Below are positions 33,947-42,379 of a stretch of 44,178 nt of DNA, piece by piece. Source of the DNA: Prevotellaceae bacterium (lineage in GTDB: Bacteria > Bacteroidota > Bacteroidia > Bacteroidales > UBA932). How positions within the stretch are numbered: position 1 is the stretch's first letter; every line of letters starts with the position of its first letter. The translations under genes were made by a program, and so were the position numbers. The stretch covers positions 1 through 44,178 of the forward strand of contig JAISOH010000103.1 in NCBI GenBank assembly GCA_031275825.1, given 5' to 3'. The notes under the pieces were generated by a model, which was not told the DNA's origin, made no database searches, and saw only the letters and a program-made list of their open reading frames with translations.

Positions 33947-35788
33947 ATGGATATAACAAAACGTATTGAAATTGATGATGTTGTAATTCGTTTTTCCGGC
34001 GATTCCGGCGATGGAATGCAACTTACAGGAACACTGTTTGCCGATACTGCAGCATTGCTTGGCGATGGCGTATCTACTTTTCCCGATTATCCTGCCGAAA
34101 TTCGAGCTCCGCAAGGTACTGTTTCGGGAGTTTCGGGATTTCAGGTTCATGTTGGCAGTGGAATTGTGCGCACTCCGGGCGATTACTGTGATGTGCTTAT
34201 TGCTATGAACCCTGCCGCCTTGCGCGCAAATGCAAAATGGGCAAAAAAAGGAGCAACAATAATAGTTGATGCTGACGAATTTAACGAAAAAACCGTTCAG
34301 CGGGCGGGATTTTCCACTTTAGAGCCTTTTGAAGAACTCGGATTGCAGGACAATAACATAATTTTTGCTCCGATAACATCTTTGACAAAAGAAAGTTTGA
34401 AAGACAGCGGTATGGACAATAAGGCAATAGTGCGAAGCAAAAATATGTTTGCACTTGGAATTTGCTATTTTATTTACGACCATCCTTTTGAATTTACTTT
34501 CAAATACTTCAAAAATAAATTCAAAAAGAAACCGGAATTAATTGAACCCAACAAAAAAGTACTTGTGGCTGGATATAACTATGCAGCCAATACTCATGCC
34601 CATGCCAATACGTATAAGATAGTATCGAAAAAGAAAGAAAAAGGAATATACAGAACCATAAGCGGAAATCAGGCTACAGCATGGGGATTGATTGCCGCAG
34701 CCGAAAAAGCAAATCTGCCTTTGTTTTGCGGTTCATATCCTATTACGCCGGCAACAAATATATTGGAAGAATTGGCAATACACAAAAATTTGAATGTTAA
34801 AACTCTACAGGTTGAAGACGAAATAGCCGGAATTTGCACCGCAATAGGAGCCGCTTTTGCAGGAAATTTTGCAGTAACAACAACTTCAGGTCCCGGACTT
34901 TCGTTAAAATCGGAAGCGCTGGGGCTGGCTGTAATGACCGAACTGCCTCTGGTTGTTGTTGATGTTCAACGGGGAGGACCTTCAACGGGTTTACCTACAA
35001 AAACCGAACAGTCTGACCTTAGTCAGGCATTATACGGACGAAACGGCGAATGTCCTCTTGTGGTAATAGCGGCAAGCAGTCCGTCAGACTGTTTTCATTA
35101 CGCTTTTCATTCCGGAAAAATAGCAATGGAACACATGACTCCCGTTATTTTACTCACCGATGGATTTATAGCAAACGGATCCGAACCATGGAAAATTCCA
35201 TCAATGAAAGATTATCCCGCAATATCTCCGCCTGTTGTTCCCGAAAGCGATACGGATTATAAGCCATACAAACGCGACGAAATCCGTTTGGCGCGCCGCT
35301 GGGCTTTGCCCGAAACAAAAGGACTTGAACATCGCATAGGCGGTCTGGAAAAAGACTTTATTACAGGCGAAGCATCTCACGATCCTGTAAATCATCAAAA
35401 AATGGTTGATATTCGCGCCGCAAAAGTTGCACGAATACAGGATTTTATTCCCAATCAGGAAATCATCGGAGATTCAGTCGGCGATCTTTTGGTTGTAGGC
35501 TGGGGAGGAACTTTCGGACATTTGTTTTCTACGGTTGATTATTTGCAAAAAGAAGGTAAAAAAATCAGTCTTGCGCATTTTAACTATATCAATCCTCTTC
35601 CGAAAAATACAGGCGAAATATTTAAAAATTTCAAAAGAATTATTGTATGCGAATTAAATCTCGGACAGTTTGCCGACTATTTGCGAAGCGAATTTTATAA
35701 CATCCGGTTTGAACAGTACAATAAAGTTCAGGGATTACCGTTTACGATAGCAGAATTGAAAGAAAAATTTGAACAATTATTGAAATAA
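33947..35788 (+). CDS. korA: 2-oxoacid:ferredoxin oxidoreductase, fused gamma-alpha subunit (2-oxoglutarate type)
   Basis: Catalyses reversible oxidative decarboxylation of a 2-oxoacid, probably 2-oxoglutarate, to the acyl-CoA with reduction of ferredoxin. In its 613 residues the N-terminal gamma domain (residues about 10-195; VVIRFSGDSGDGMQLTG) is followed by the pyrimidine-binding alpha domain (GNQATAWGLIAAAEKA, GSYPITPATNILEEL, TTSGPGLSLKSEALGLAV) and a C-terminal domain II (VGWGGTFGHLFS). This gamma-alpha fusion with a separate small beta subunit is the usual KorA form in Bacteroidetes. korB starts 33 bases later. Enzyme is oxygen-sensitive, supporting an anaerobic lifestyle. 2-oxoisovalerate specificity cannot be excluded. 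Confidence 0.93.
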   Translation: MDITKRIEIDDVVIRFSGDSGDGMQLTGTLFADTAALLGDGVSTFPDYPAEIRAPQGTVSGVSGFQVHVGSGIVRTPGDYCDVLIAMNPAALRANAKWAKKGATIIVDADEFNEKTVQRAGFSTLEPFEELGLQDNNIIFAPITSLTKESLKDSGMDNKAIVRSKNMFALGICYFIYDHPFEFTFKYFKNKFKKKPELIEPNKKVLVAGYNYAANTHAHANTYKIVSKKKEKGIYRTISGNQATAWGLIAAAEKANLPLFCGSYPITPATNILEELAIHKNLNVKTLQVEDEIAGICTAIGAAFAGNFAVTTTSGPGLSLKSEALGLAVMTELPLVVVDVQRGGPSTGLPTKTEQSDLSQALYGRNGECPLVVIAASSPSDCFHYAFHSGKIAMEHMTPVILLTDGFIANGSEPWKIPSMKDYPAISPPVVPESDTDYKPYKRDEIRLARRWALPETKGLEHRIGGLEKDFITGEASHDPVNHQKMVDIRAAKVARIQDFIPNQEIIGDSVGDLLVVGWGGTFGHLFSTVDYLQKEGKKISLAHFNYINPLPKNTGEIFKNFKRIIVCELNLGQFADYLRSEFYNIRFEQYNKVQGLPFTIAELKEKFEQLLK

Positions 35789-35821
35789 AATAAATAAAAA
35801 CAGAATACTAAAAAACAAAAA

Positions 35822-36844
35822 ATGGAATATACACAACAAGATTTTAAAAGCAGTATGGAGATAAAATGGTGTCCGGGTTGCGGCGATTATGCAGTATATG
35901 CAGCCGTACAGCGTGCACTTCCTGTTGTAGCAAAAGAACTGAACTATACCAAAGAAAGATTTGCGTTTGTTTCTGGAATAGGCTGTTCATCGCGTTTTCC
36001 GTATTATGTAAACTGCTACGGATTTCACGGAATACACGGACGCGCTTCGGCAATATCAACAGGCGTTAAAGTTGCAAATCCACACCTTAGCGTTTGGCAA
36101 ATAACGGGCGACGGCGATGCTCTGGCTATTGGCGGAAATCACTTTATTCACGCTATTCGCAGAAATATTGACATAAATATCCTTCTGTTCAACAATCAAA
36201 TTTACGGATTGACAAAAGGACAGTATTCTCCAACATCAAAACTCGGAATGATAACCAAAACATCTCCATACGGAACGGTTGAACATCCCTTTAATCCGGG
36301 AGAATTGATAATAGGAGCGCGCGGAACGTTCTTTGCGCGTTCTCTGGATGTTGAAATAAAATTGTCAACCGAAATCATGGTAGAAGCGGCAAAACACGAT
36401 GGAACATCGGTAATGGAAATGCTGGTAAACTGCGTCATATTTAACGACAAGGCTCACGGATATATTTCCGACAGGGAAAATCGCGAAGACAGAACAATCG
36501 TACTGCATCACGGGCAACCAATGATTTTTGGTAAAAACAAAGATAAAGGACTTGTTCTCGACAAAGAGAACATGAAACTTAAAGTGGTGGAAATTGGTAA
36601 AAACGGAATTACAGAAAAAAATATTCTGGTACATAATGCCGAAAATCAGGATACGGGAATACACATGATGCTTGCAGGAATGAAAATGCCGGAAATGCCC
36701 GTTGCGCTCGGAATTATTCGTAATGTAAAAGATAAAACATACGACGATAACGTGCGCGACCAGCTCGAAGAAGTTAAAGCAAAAGCAAAAGTGCATTGCG
36801 TTGACGACCTTTTAAACAGCGGGGCAACATGGGAAGTGGAATAA
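35822..36844 (+). CDS. korB: 2-oxoacid:ferredoxin oxidoreductase, beta (TPP-binding) subunit
   Basis: Binds thiamine pyrophosphate and one [4Fe-4S] cluster and forms the catalytic core with KorA. Cluster cysteines lie in KWCPGCGDYAV and GIGCSSRF, with a further Cys (VNCVIF) near residue 203. The TPP motif is GDGDALAIGGNHFIHAIRRN, ending in NNQIYGLTKGQYSPTS. The 340 residues and the C-terminal extension match KorB. It ends at a strong bidirectional terminator shared with mnmA. Confidence 0.94.
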   Translation: MEYTQQDFKSSMEIKWCPGCGDYAVYAAVQRALPVVAKELNYTKERFAFVSGIGCSSRFPYYVNCYGFHGIHGRASAISTGVKVANPHLSVWQITGDGDALAIGGNHFIHAIRRNIDINILLFNNQIYGLTKGQYSPTSKLGMITKTSPYGTVEHPFNPGELIIGARGTFFARSLDVEIKLSTEIMVEAAKHDGTSVMEMLVNCVIFNDKAHGYISDRENREDRTIVLHHGQPMIFGKNKDKGLVLDKENMKLKVVEIGKNGITEKNILVHNAENQDTGIHMMLAGMKMPEMPVALGIIRNVKDKTYDDNVRDQLEEVKAKAKVHCVDDLLNSGATWEVE

Positions 36845-36876
36845 GACAATATTAGAAATATCAAAATAGAATATTA

Positions 36877-36917
36877 TCGGCTAAATTTTTTAACAATATC
36901 TTAAAAAATTTAGCCGA
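36877..36917. terminator. bidirectional terminator between korB and mnmA
   Basis: Perfect 17-base inverted repeat TCGGCTAAATTTTTTAA / TTAAAAAATTTAGCCGA with a 7-base loop. GC pairs at the base and A/T runs at the top allow termination of both the korAB (plus) and mnmA (minus) transcripts. Confidence 0.7.
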
Positions 36918-37100
36918 AGTATTTGATAATTATAAATTTTAGATAATTCGCCTGAAAAATTCCGAAACGGCACTATCAACAGCATGGAGTAGCGCCCTGT
37001 GCTGATTAGATTTGTTTACAAACATCCTGAATTTATATAACCGTTCATTAAATCTTGTCAAATGCAATATTTCCTGAATACACAATATGTTATGAGCTAA

Positions 37101-38273
37101 TTAAGATATAACTCCCGAACCTACAAGTTCGTCGCCATCATACCATGCGGCAAACTGACCTGAAGTTATTCCACGTTGAAATTCGTCGAAAATTATATAC
37201 AAACCCTCTTTTTTTTGTACAAGTTTTGCTTTCTGCAAAGGTTGACGGTAACGAATACGTACAAGATAATTGCGTTCTTCGTCTGTTTGCATCAATAAAT
37301 CATTATGCATGTAATGAATTTCGTTTTTATAAATAAACAGCGCCTTGCGAAATAATCCCTGATGATTGAAACCTTCGCCGACATAAAGAGTATTTGTTTC
37401 AACATCAATGCCTATAACAAAAAGCGGTTCAATACGCCCGCCGATATTTATGCCTTTGCGCTGTCCAATGGTAAAGAAGTGAGCGCCATTGTGCGTTCCT
37501 ATCTTTTTTCCCGAATTTGGTCGATAAATATATGGTTCTGCAAGTTGTTCAACAGTTTTATCGTTGATATTTTGATGATATTTTTCGTAATAATCAGGTA
37601 AAATTTCAACAGTATTTCCATGTTTTACAGATAATTGCTGCTGTAAAAAAACGGGCAAATCAACTTTTCCCACAAAACAAATTCCCTGTGAATCCCTGCG
37701 TTCGGCTGTCGGCAAATTTTGTTCGGATGCAATGCGTCTCACTTCGGGCTTTGTAAGATGTCCAACAGGAAACAGTGCTTTTGCAAGCTGTTGTTGCGAA
37801 AGCTGACAAAGGAAATAACTCTGGTCTTTATTTTTATCTGTTCCTGCAAGCAGTGAATATACCGTTTTTCCATCAACAATTTTTTCGGATTTGCGGCAAT
37901 AATGACCTGTTGCAACAAAATCGGCGCCCAGTTTTATAGACTCTTTCAGAAAAACATCAAATTTTATTTCACGATTGCAAAGTACATCGGGATTTGGCGT
38001 TCGTCCTTTTTCGTATTCCGAAAACATATAATCAACAACGCGTTTTCTGTAAATTTCGCTTAAATCTACTGAATGAAAAGGAATATCAAGTTTTCTGGCG
38101 ACAAGTCGCGCAATGTCCAAATCGTCTTTCCACGGACAGTCGCCGTGCAGCGTACCTGTTGTATCATGCCAGTTTTGCATAAACAAAGCAATTACATCGT
38201 GTCCCTGCTTTTTTAAGATATAAGCAGCAACGCTTGAATCAACGCCTCCCGAAAGTCCTACTGCAATTCGCAT
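37101..38273 (-). CDS. mnmA: tRNA-specific 2-thiouridylase MnmA
   Basis: Introduces sulfur at C2 of the wobble uridine of tRNAs for Lys, Glu and Gln. The N-terminal PP-loop is [15 protein letters not shown]; catalytic C99 ([11 protein letters not shown]) and C199 (SQGICFVGK) are both present, as are [10 protein letters not shown] and the C-terminal beta-barrel with FTIGQRKGI. 390 residues is slightly longer than E. coli MnmA. It lies 74 bases downstream of the SRP RNA on the same strand and may share its transcript. Confidence 0.96.
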   Translation of the reverse strand: MRIAVGLSGGVDSSVAAYILKKQGHDVIALFMQNWHDTTGTLHGDCPWKDDLDIARLVARKLDIPFHSVDLSEIYRKRVVDYMFSEYEKGRTPNPDVLCNREIKFDVFLKESIKLGADFVATGHYCRKSEKIVDGKTVYSLLAGTDKNKDQSYFLCQLSQQQLAKALFPVGHLTKPEVRRIASEQNLPTAERRDSQGICFVGKVDLPVFLQQQLSVKHGNTVEILPDYYEKYHQNINDKTVEQLAEPYIYRPNSGKKIGTHNGAHFFTIGQRKGINIGGRIEPLFVIGIDVETNTLYVGEGFNHQGLFRKALFIYKNEIHYMHNDLLMQTDEERNYLVRIRYRQPLQKAKLVQKKEGLYIIFDEFQRGITSGQFAAWYDGDELVGSGVIS

Positions 38274-38347
38274 GATTGTATAATTTTTAGCAGATAATTT
38301 TTAAAAATGTATTCAAGAAAAATATTTTAAACCATAAAATAAAAAAA

Positions 38348-38447
38348 GGGTAAGCTGCTTATATCGCACCGCTACAACCATCTACCCTTGCTACCTTCCG
38401 ATCCTGGGGGATTCGACAGGAGCTGGTCGTATAAGACTTACCCGGGC
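38348..38447 (-). ncRNA. ffs: small signal recognition particle RNA (4.5S RNA)
   Basis: About 100 bases. Minus-strand ends GCCCGGGTAAG and CTTACCC pair to close a long hairpin. The apical domain IV is clear: AGGATCGGAAGGTAGCAAGG, matching the bacterial SRP core (GG..CGGAAGG.AGCA..), which binds the Ffh M domain. A promoter-like TACTTTTG lies at 38449-38456, 4-5 bases upstream of the 5' end. It partners Ffh/FtsY in targeting membrane proteins. mnmA follows downstream. Confidence 0.95.
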
Positions 38448-38448
38448 G

Positions 38449-38478
38449 CAAAAGTAATAAAAAAATCTTTATTACAAT
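38449..38478 (-). promoter_or_regulatory. promoter of the SRP RNA gene
   Basis: Minus-strand ATTG (38475-38478), 18-base spacer, TACTTTTG (38449-38456). Lies back to back with the plus-strand -7 element of the DUF4199 gene at 38488-38495. Confidence 0.5.
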
Positions 38479-38487
38479 TCTATTTTG

Positions 38488-38495
38488 TATATTTG
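38488..38495 (+). promoter_or_regulatory. -7 promoter element of the DUF4199-GT2-truA operon
   Basis: TATATTTG on the plus strand, 62 bases before the ATG at 38557. It overlaps the TTG codon at 38485 that would otherwise extend the DUF4199 gene. No good -33 element. Confidence 0.4.
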
Positions 38496-38556
38496 TGCAA
38501 AATTTATCAAAGAAAATAAAAAATATTCTGATTTTCACGTAATAAAAAATAAAAAT

Positions 38557-39129
38557 ATGGAAATGATAAAATCTGATTTTGAAAAAAGAAATAATTTCGA
38601 GTCGTACAGAATGGCATCAACGTTTGGGTTGATAATGGGTTTGGCAATATCTGCCATTCATTTTATTTTTTATTTGCTCGAAGGTAAAATAAACAGTTCC
38701 TTTGCCGTAACGGTATTAACATTGATTGCGGTTATAATTGTAATATACAAAGCAACGGTTAAATACAGAAATGTTTCAGGCGGATACATTTCATACTGGA
38801 ATGCTTTTGTATATGGAGTAAAGATATTTTTGTTTGCTGGAATTATCGGCGCAGTATATTCATACGTGTTCAGCAATATCGACCCTGATTATGCTTACAG
38901 GCAAATTGAATTAATAAGACAGCCCTTGTTGAATGCCGAATTTGCGTCCGCTGAAATAGTGGATAAAATGATTTCGACTATGAAAGAAGATATGGATTAT
39001 CAAATGCAGCATCCTTTTCAGTCGGCTTTATCGGCAATATTATGGAATACTTTTTCAGGAGCATTGTTCTGTTTTATTTCATCTGCATTTTTGAGAAAAA
39101 ACAAACCGGAAACAATAAACGAATCGTAA
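38557..39129 (+). CDS. DUF4199-family membrane protein
   Basis: Inner-membrane protein of 190 residues with four predicted transmembrane segments (about residues 20-40, 48-66, 80-103 and 155-178) and a charged loop before the last one. It matches the DUF4199 family found almost only in Bacteroidetes; function unknown. Start chosen at ATG 38557: the longer frame begins with TTG at 38485 inside the promoter. It is followed after 35 bases by a GT2 polyprenyl-phosphate glycosyltransferase, the typical DUF4199 neighbour, so the two may act together in lipid-linked sugar metabolism. Confidence 0.85.
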   Translation: MEMIKSDFEKRNNFESYRMASTFGLIMGLAISAIHFIFYLLEGKINSSFAVTVLTLIAVIIVIYKATVKYRNVSGGYISYWNAFVYGVKIFLFAGIIGAVYSYVFSNIDPDYAYRQIELIRQPLLNAEFASAEIVDKMISTMKEDMDYQMQHPFQSALSAILWNTFSGALFCFISSAFLRKNKPETINES

Positions 39130-39164
39130 TAATATTTTCAAAACAAATTATAAATTAATTATAT

Positions 39165-40115
39165 ATGGATATTTCAATCATAGTTCCGCTGTACAACGAA
39201 GAAGAATCATTGCCCGAACTTGTAGAATGGATTGAGCGTGTGATGAATGAAAACAGATTTTCGTTTGAAATTATTTTAGTTGATGACGGCAGCATCGACA
39301 ATTCGTGGAATATTATCGAAACGCTTCACTCGGGCAGAGATTACATACGCGGAATAAGTTTTCGTCGAAATTATGGAAAATCAGCGGCTTTGTATTGCGG
39401 GTTCAATGTTGCAAAAGGAGATGTTGTAATAACAATGGACGCCGACTTGCAGGACAGTCCCGACGAAATTCCGGAACTTTACAAAATGATTAAAGATGAA
39501 GGATACGACCTTGTTTCGGGATGGAAAAAGAAACGCTATGACTCGAAACTGTCGAAGAATATTCCATCAAAATTTTTTAACCGTATAACTCGAATAATAT
39601 CAGGAATTAATCTGCACGATTTTAATTGCGGATTGAAGGCATACAAGTCGAAAGTTGTGAAAAGTATAGAAGTTTACGGCGAAATGCATCGTTACATTCC
39701 CGTGCTTGCAAAACAGTCGGGTTTTAAAAAAATAGGAGAAAAGGTTGTTCAGCATCGCCCCCGCAAATACGGAACTACAAAATTCGGCATGTCGCGGTTT
39801 GTAAACGGTTTTCTTGATTTAACAACAATAACGTTTATAACAAAATTCGGCAAAAAACCCATGCATTTTTTCGGAGTGGTCGGAACTGTAATGTTTCTGC
39901 TTGGAGGCGGCATTGCCCTTTGGCTTATAGCGCGTAAACTTTACTGCATATCAAACGGAATTGATTTTAGAGATGTAACATCTCAACCGCTGTTTTATAT
40001 TGCTCTGGTAACAATAATTATTGGAGTTCAATTATTTCTGGCGGGATTTCTGGGCGAACTTATTTCGCGCAGTTCAAATGAACGCAACAAATATTTCATC
40101 GACAAGGAAATTTGA
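39165..40115 (+). CDS. GT2-family glycosyltransferase, polyprenyl-phosphate mannosyl/glucosyltransferase-like
   Basis: Transfers a sugar from a nucleotide donor to a polyprenyl phosphate at the inner membrane (DPM1/GtrB/ArnC-like). N-terminal GT-A domain: SIIVPLYNEEESLPEL, VDDGSIDNSW, FRRNYGKSAALYCGF, and the metal motif ITMDADLQDSPDEIP, followed by FNCGLKAYKS. Two C-terminal transmembrane helices (about residues 233-258 and 278-302) anchor it. 316 residues is usual. Flanked by DUF4199 (35 bases upstream) and truA (24 bases downstream) in one operon. Donor and acceptor are not predictable. Confidence 0.92.
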   Translation: MDISIIVPLYNEEESLPELVEWIERVMNENRFSFEIILVDDGSIDNSWNIIETLHSGRDYIRGISFRRNYGKSAALYCGFNVAKGDVVITMDADLQDSPDEIPELYKMIKDEGYDLVSGWKKKRYDSKLSKNIPSKFFNRITRIISGINLHDFNCGLKAYKSKVVKSIEVYGEMHRYIPVLAKQSGFKKIGEKVVQHRPRKYGTTKFGMSRFVNGFLDLTTITFITKFGKKPMHFFGVVGTVMFLLGGGIALWLIARKLYCISNGIDFRDVTSQPLFYIALVTIIIGVQLFLAGFLGELISRSSNERNKYFIDKEI

Positions 40116-40139
40116 CAAACAGGCATAATTTTTAACATT

Positions 40140-40889
40140 ATGGCGCGATATTTTCTACAACTTTCTTACGATGGAAGCGATTTTCACGGATGGCAAATTC
40201 AGCGTAATGCAAATACCGTACAGGCTGCGCTTGATGCCGCTTTGACAGTTTATCTTCGCGAAAAAATTGAAACAACAGGCGCCGGACGTACAGACACAGG
40301 CGTACATGCAAGTTTTTTTGTTGCGCATTTCGACTGCTCGTGCGAAAATCTGGAAAAAAATCAACCAACGCATTTACACAAGTTAAATTCCATTTTGCCC
40401 AAAAGTATTGCCTTAAAAAAAATCAAAAAAGTTCACGAAAATGCAAATGCCCGATTTGATGCGGTATCGCGAACATACTGTTATTACATGCACAGGTTGA
40501 AAAATCCGTTTAACATTCCGTATTCCGTATTGTTAACCGGAAATGCGAATATTGATTTAATGAACGAAGCGGCAAAAAAACTTTATGATTATACCGATTT
40601 TACAAGTTTCAGCAAGTTGCACACAGACGTAAAAACAAATAACTGTATCATAACGAAAGCCATGTGGAGCGAAGAAAACGAAAAGTTGATTTTTACAATC
40701 ACTGCAAACCGTTTTTTGCGGAATATGGTAAGGTCAATAGTCGGAACATTGCTGGATGTAGGAAAAAAACGTATTACCGTTGATGATTTTTGCAAAATAA
40801 TAGAACAGAAAAACCGGTGCGCCGCCGGAAAATCTGTTGCGGCAAAAGGTTTGTTTCTGGTTGATATTAAATATCCTTACGACATTTGA
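40140..40889 (+). CDS. truA: tRNA pseudouridine(38-40) synthase TruA
   Basis: Isomerises uridines 38-40 in the tRNA anticodon arm. Catalytic D52 lies in TTGAGRTDTGVHA; RYFLQLSYDGSDFHGWQ at the N-terminus and FLRNMVRSIVGTLLDVG near the C-terminus are family signatures. 249 residues is standard. The last 23 bases overlap tail-to-tail with the methyltransferase gene on the other strand, so no separate terminator is possible there. Confidence 0.96.
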   Translation: MARYFLQLSYDGSDFHGWQIQRNANTVQAALDAALTVYLREKIETTGAGRTDTGVHASFFVAHFDCSCENLEKNQPTHLHKLNSILPKSIALKKIKKVHENANARFDAVSRTYCYYMHRLKNPFNIPYSVLLTGNANIDLMNEAAKKLYDYTDFTSFSKLHTDVKTNNCIITKAMWSEENEKLIFTITANRFLRNMVRSIVGTLLDVGKKRITVDDFCKIIEQKNRCAAGKSVAAKGLFLVDIKYPYDI

Positions 40890-42072
40890 CAATAACTTTG
40901 CCGCCATCAAAAAGAGTTGTTGCAAAAAGATAAATATCGCCGCCGTCAGCAATATTTAATTTTTTGCGTAAACCGGCAACCGACAAAGGAAAATTGCGAA
41001 CTGTTATGTTTGCCTGTTTTATGTTTTTCAGATTATTTTTCAATTCGGTTTTGTTAAACGAAAAAACATTTTCGACAATAAAAATTCTTCCGCAAAAGTC
41101 GTTAATAAAAATATCGGAAGTATAAATCTTGCTGCTGGCATTTATGGCTTTTAAATTAAATTTTTTTGCAACGCTTTTGAATCCTCCCGATTTTTGAACG
41201 GCTGCATTAGGCTCGTATAAATATCTTTGAACATTCTGTACAAAATCGTATTCATTATTTTTTTCGTCAACAGGATTAAACGAAAAAATTTGTCTGCTTT
41301 TGCCTGTCATATTCACGCATACGATTTCAATATTTGCCTTTTCATTATTTTGTTCCAGCCTGACAAGCAATTCCTTACATTCATTTTTTACCGCTACAAC
41401 ATGTATTTGCGTTATATTGTTCAATTTTCTTTCCAGTTCGACAATATCAAAAACCGGTGAAAGTTTTATAAGAATACTTTTTGATTTTTTAAGAATAATA
41501 TCTTTGATTTTCAAAATATCAGGAGAACAGTTTTCAATCAAAATTTCCTTTTTATTGTTTTTACGGCGTGACGGGTCGATATAAATACAGTCGAAATTTG
41601 CAGCATTTTCAAGAAATTTGTCGCTGCTGCAATTTATAATATTTATATTTTTCAATCCTAATATATCAAAATTATATTTTGCAAGTTTTGATAAATATTC
41701 ATCTTTTTCGACATAAAAAGAATTATTGAAATTTTGCGATATAAAGGAAAAATCTATACCTGAACCGCCGGTCAAATCTGCAAAATTTTCGCCTTTGCAC
41801 AGGCTTGCCTTGTATTTTGCCGTTATTTCCGACGAACATTGTTCAAGAGATATTCTGGGCGGAAAAACAAGTTTGTCGTTTAAATACCACGAAGGAATTT
41901 TTTCTTTTGTCTGTTGCCGCGCAGCAATCTGTTCGAGAGCAAAACGGATATTAATTTCCGAATTTTGTTTTACCGCCAAAGCAAGCAAATACGAATCATC
42001 CTTAATATGCTGCCGTATAAAATTTTGTGTTTGCTCATTGATGTTAAAAAAATTATTGTAATCGGTTACCAA
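40867..42072 (-). CDS. class I SAM-dependent methyltransferase with THUMP-like domain (PG_1098-type)
   Basis: Probable RNA methyltransferase of the Bacteroidetes-specific PG_1098 type. The N-terminal helical region contains LALAVKQN and FPPRISLEQCSSEITAKYKA. The Rossmann domain has motif I FADLTGGSGIDFSF, acidic VEKDEYLSKLA, and motif IV YIDPSRRKNNK (a DPxR variant). The C-terminal THUMP-like/ferredoxin-like part follows (about residues 260-400). There is no ATG in a sensible place: the frame opens with TTG at 42147 and again at 42072. I prefer 42072 because relatives begin about a dozen residues before TQNFIRQH. A -7 element lies at 42204-42211. Substrate unknown; overlaps truA by 23 bases at the 3' end. 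Confidence 0.85.
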   Translation of the reverse strand: MVTDYNNFFNINEQTQNFIRQHIKDDSYLLALAVKQNSEINIRFALEQIAARQQTKEKIPSWYLNDKLVFPPRISLEQCSSEITAKYKASLCKGENFADLTGGSGIDFSFISQNFNNSFYVEKDEYLSKLAKYNFDILGLKNINIINCSSDKFLENAANFDCIYIDPSRRKNNKKEILIENCSPDILKIKDIILKKSKSILIKLSPVFDIVELERKLNNITQIHVVAVKNECKELLVRLEQNNEKANIEIVCVNMTGKSRQIFSFNPVDEKNNEYDFVQNVQRYLYEPNAAVQKSGGFKSVAKKFNLKAINASSKIYTSDIFINDFCGRIFIVENVFSFNKTELKNNLKNIKQANITVRNFPLSVAGLRKKLNIADGGDIYLFATTLFDGGKVIVKCRKDI

Positions 42073-42203
42073 TTTAATTGATTTTAAATAGAAAATAAAT
42101 ATGTCAAATATCTGAAACTGCTTCAACAGTAAAATAACATACAGCAATCATTTCCATTGATATTGAGTAAATGTTAAAATATTCATGTTGCTGATATTTA
42201 ATG

Positions 42204-42211
42204 CAAAGATA
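42204..42211 (-). promoter_or_regulatory. possible -7 promoter element of the methyltransferase gene
   Basis: TATCTTTG on the minus strand; predicted start near 42199, giving a leader of about 127 bases to the TTG at 42072. The leader contains an ATG-initiated 12-codon open frame. Confidence 0.35.
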
Positions 42212-42323
42212 GTATATTTATTTTGAATGTAAAAAAACAAAAATGTTTTTTTGACATTATCTGCTTCAAAGACTTGGATATTGAAAGCAGTTAACAGCAT
42301 GTTAAAACATAAAAAATGTATTT

Positions 42324-42358
42324 TTTGCTTTTAGAATTATACATTATTATTAATTTTG
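42324..42358 (+). promoter_or_regulatory. promoter of glmM
   Basis: TTTG (42324-42327), 23-base spacer, TAATTTTG (42351-42358). Predicted start near 42363, 17 bases before the ATG at 42380. The palindrome TTAACA-GCA-TGTTAA at 42291-42305 lies just upstream and could be an operator. Confidence 0.45.
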
Positions 42359-42379
42359 CAATGCAAAAATTGGAAAATT

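Larger units (their letters stand above)
42073..42379. other. divergent promoter region between methyltransferase gene and glmM
   Basis: About 300 AT-rich bases with one candidate promoter for each side and a 6-base palindromic pair at 42291-42305. No other gene is seen apart from a 12-codon open frame in the methyltransferase leader. Confidence 0.5.
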
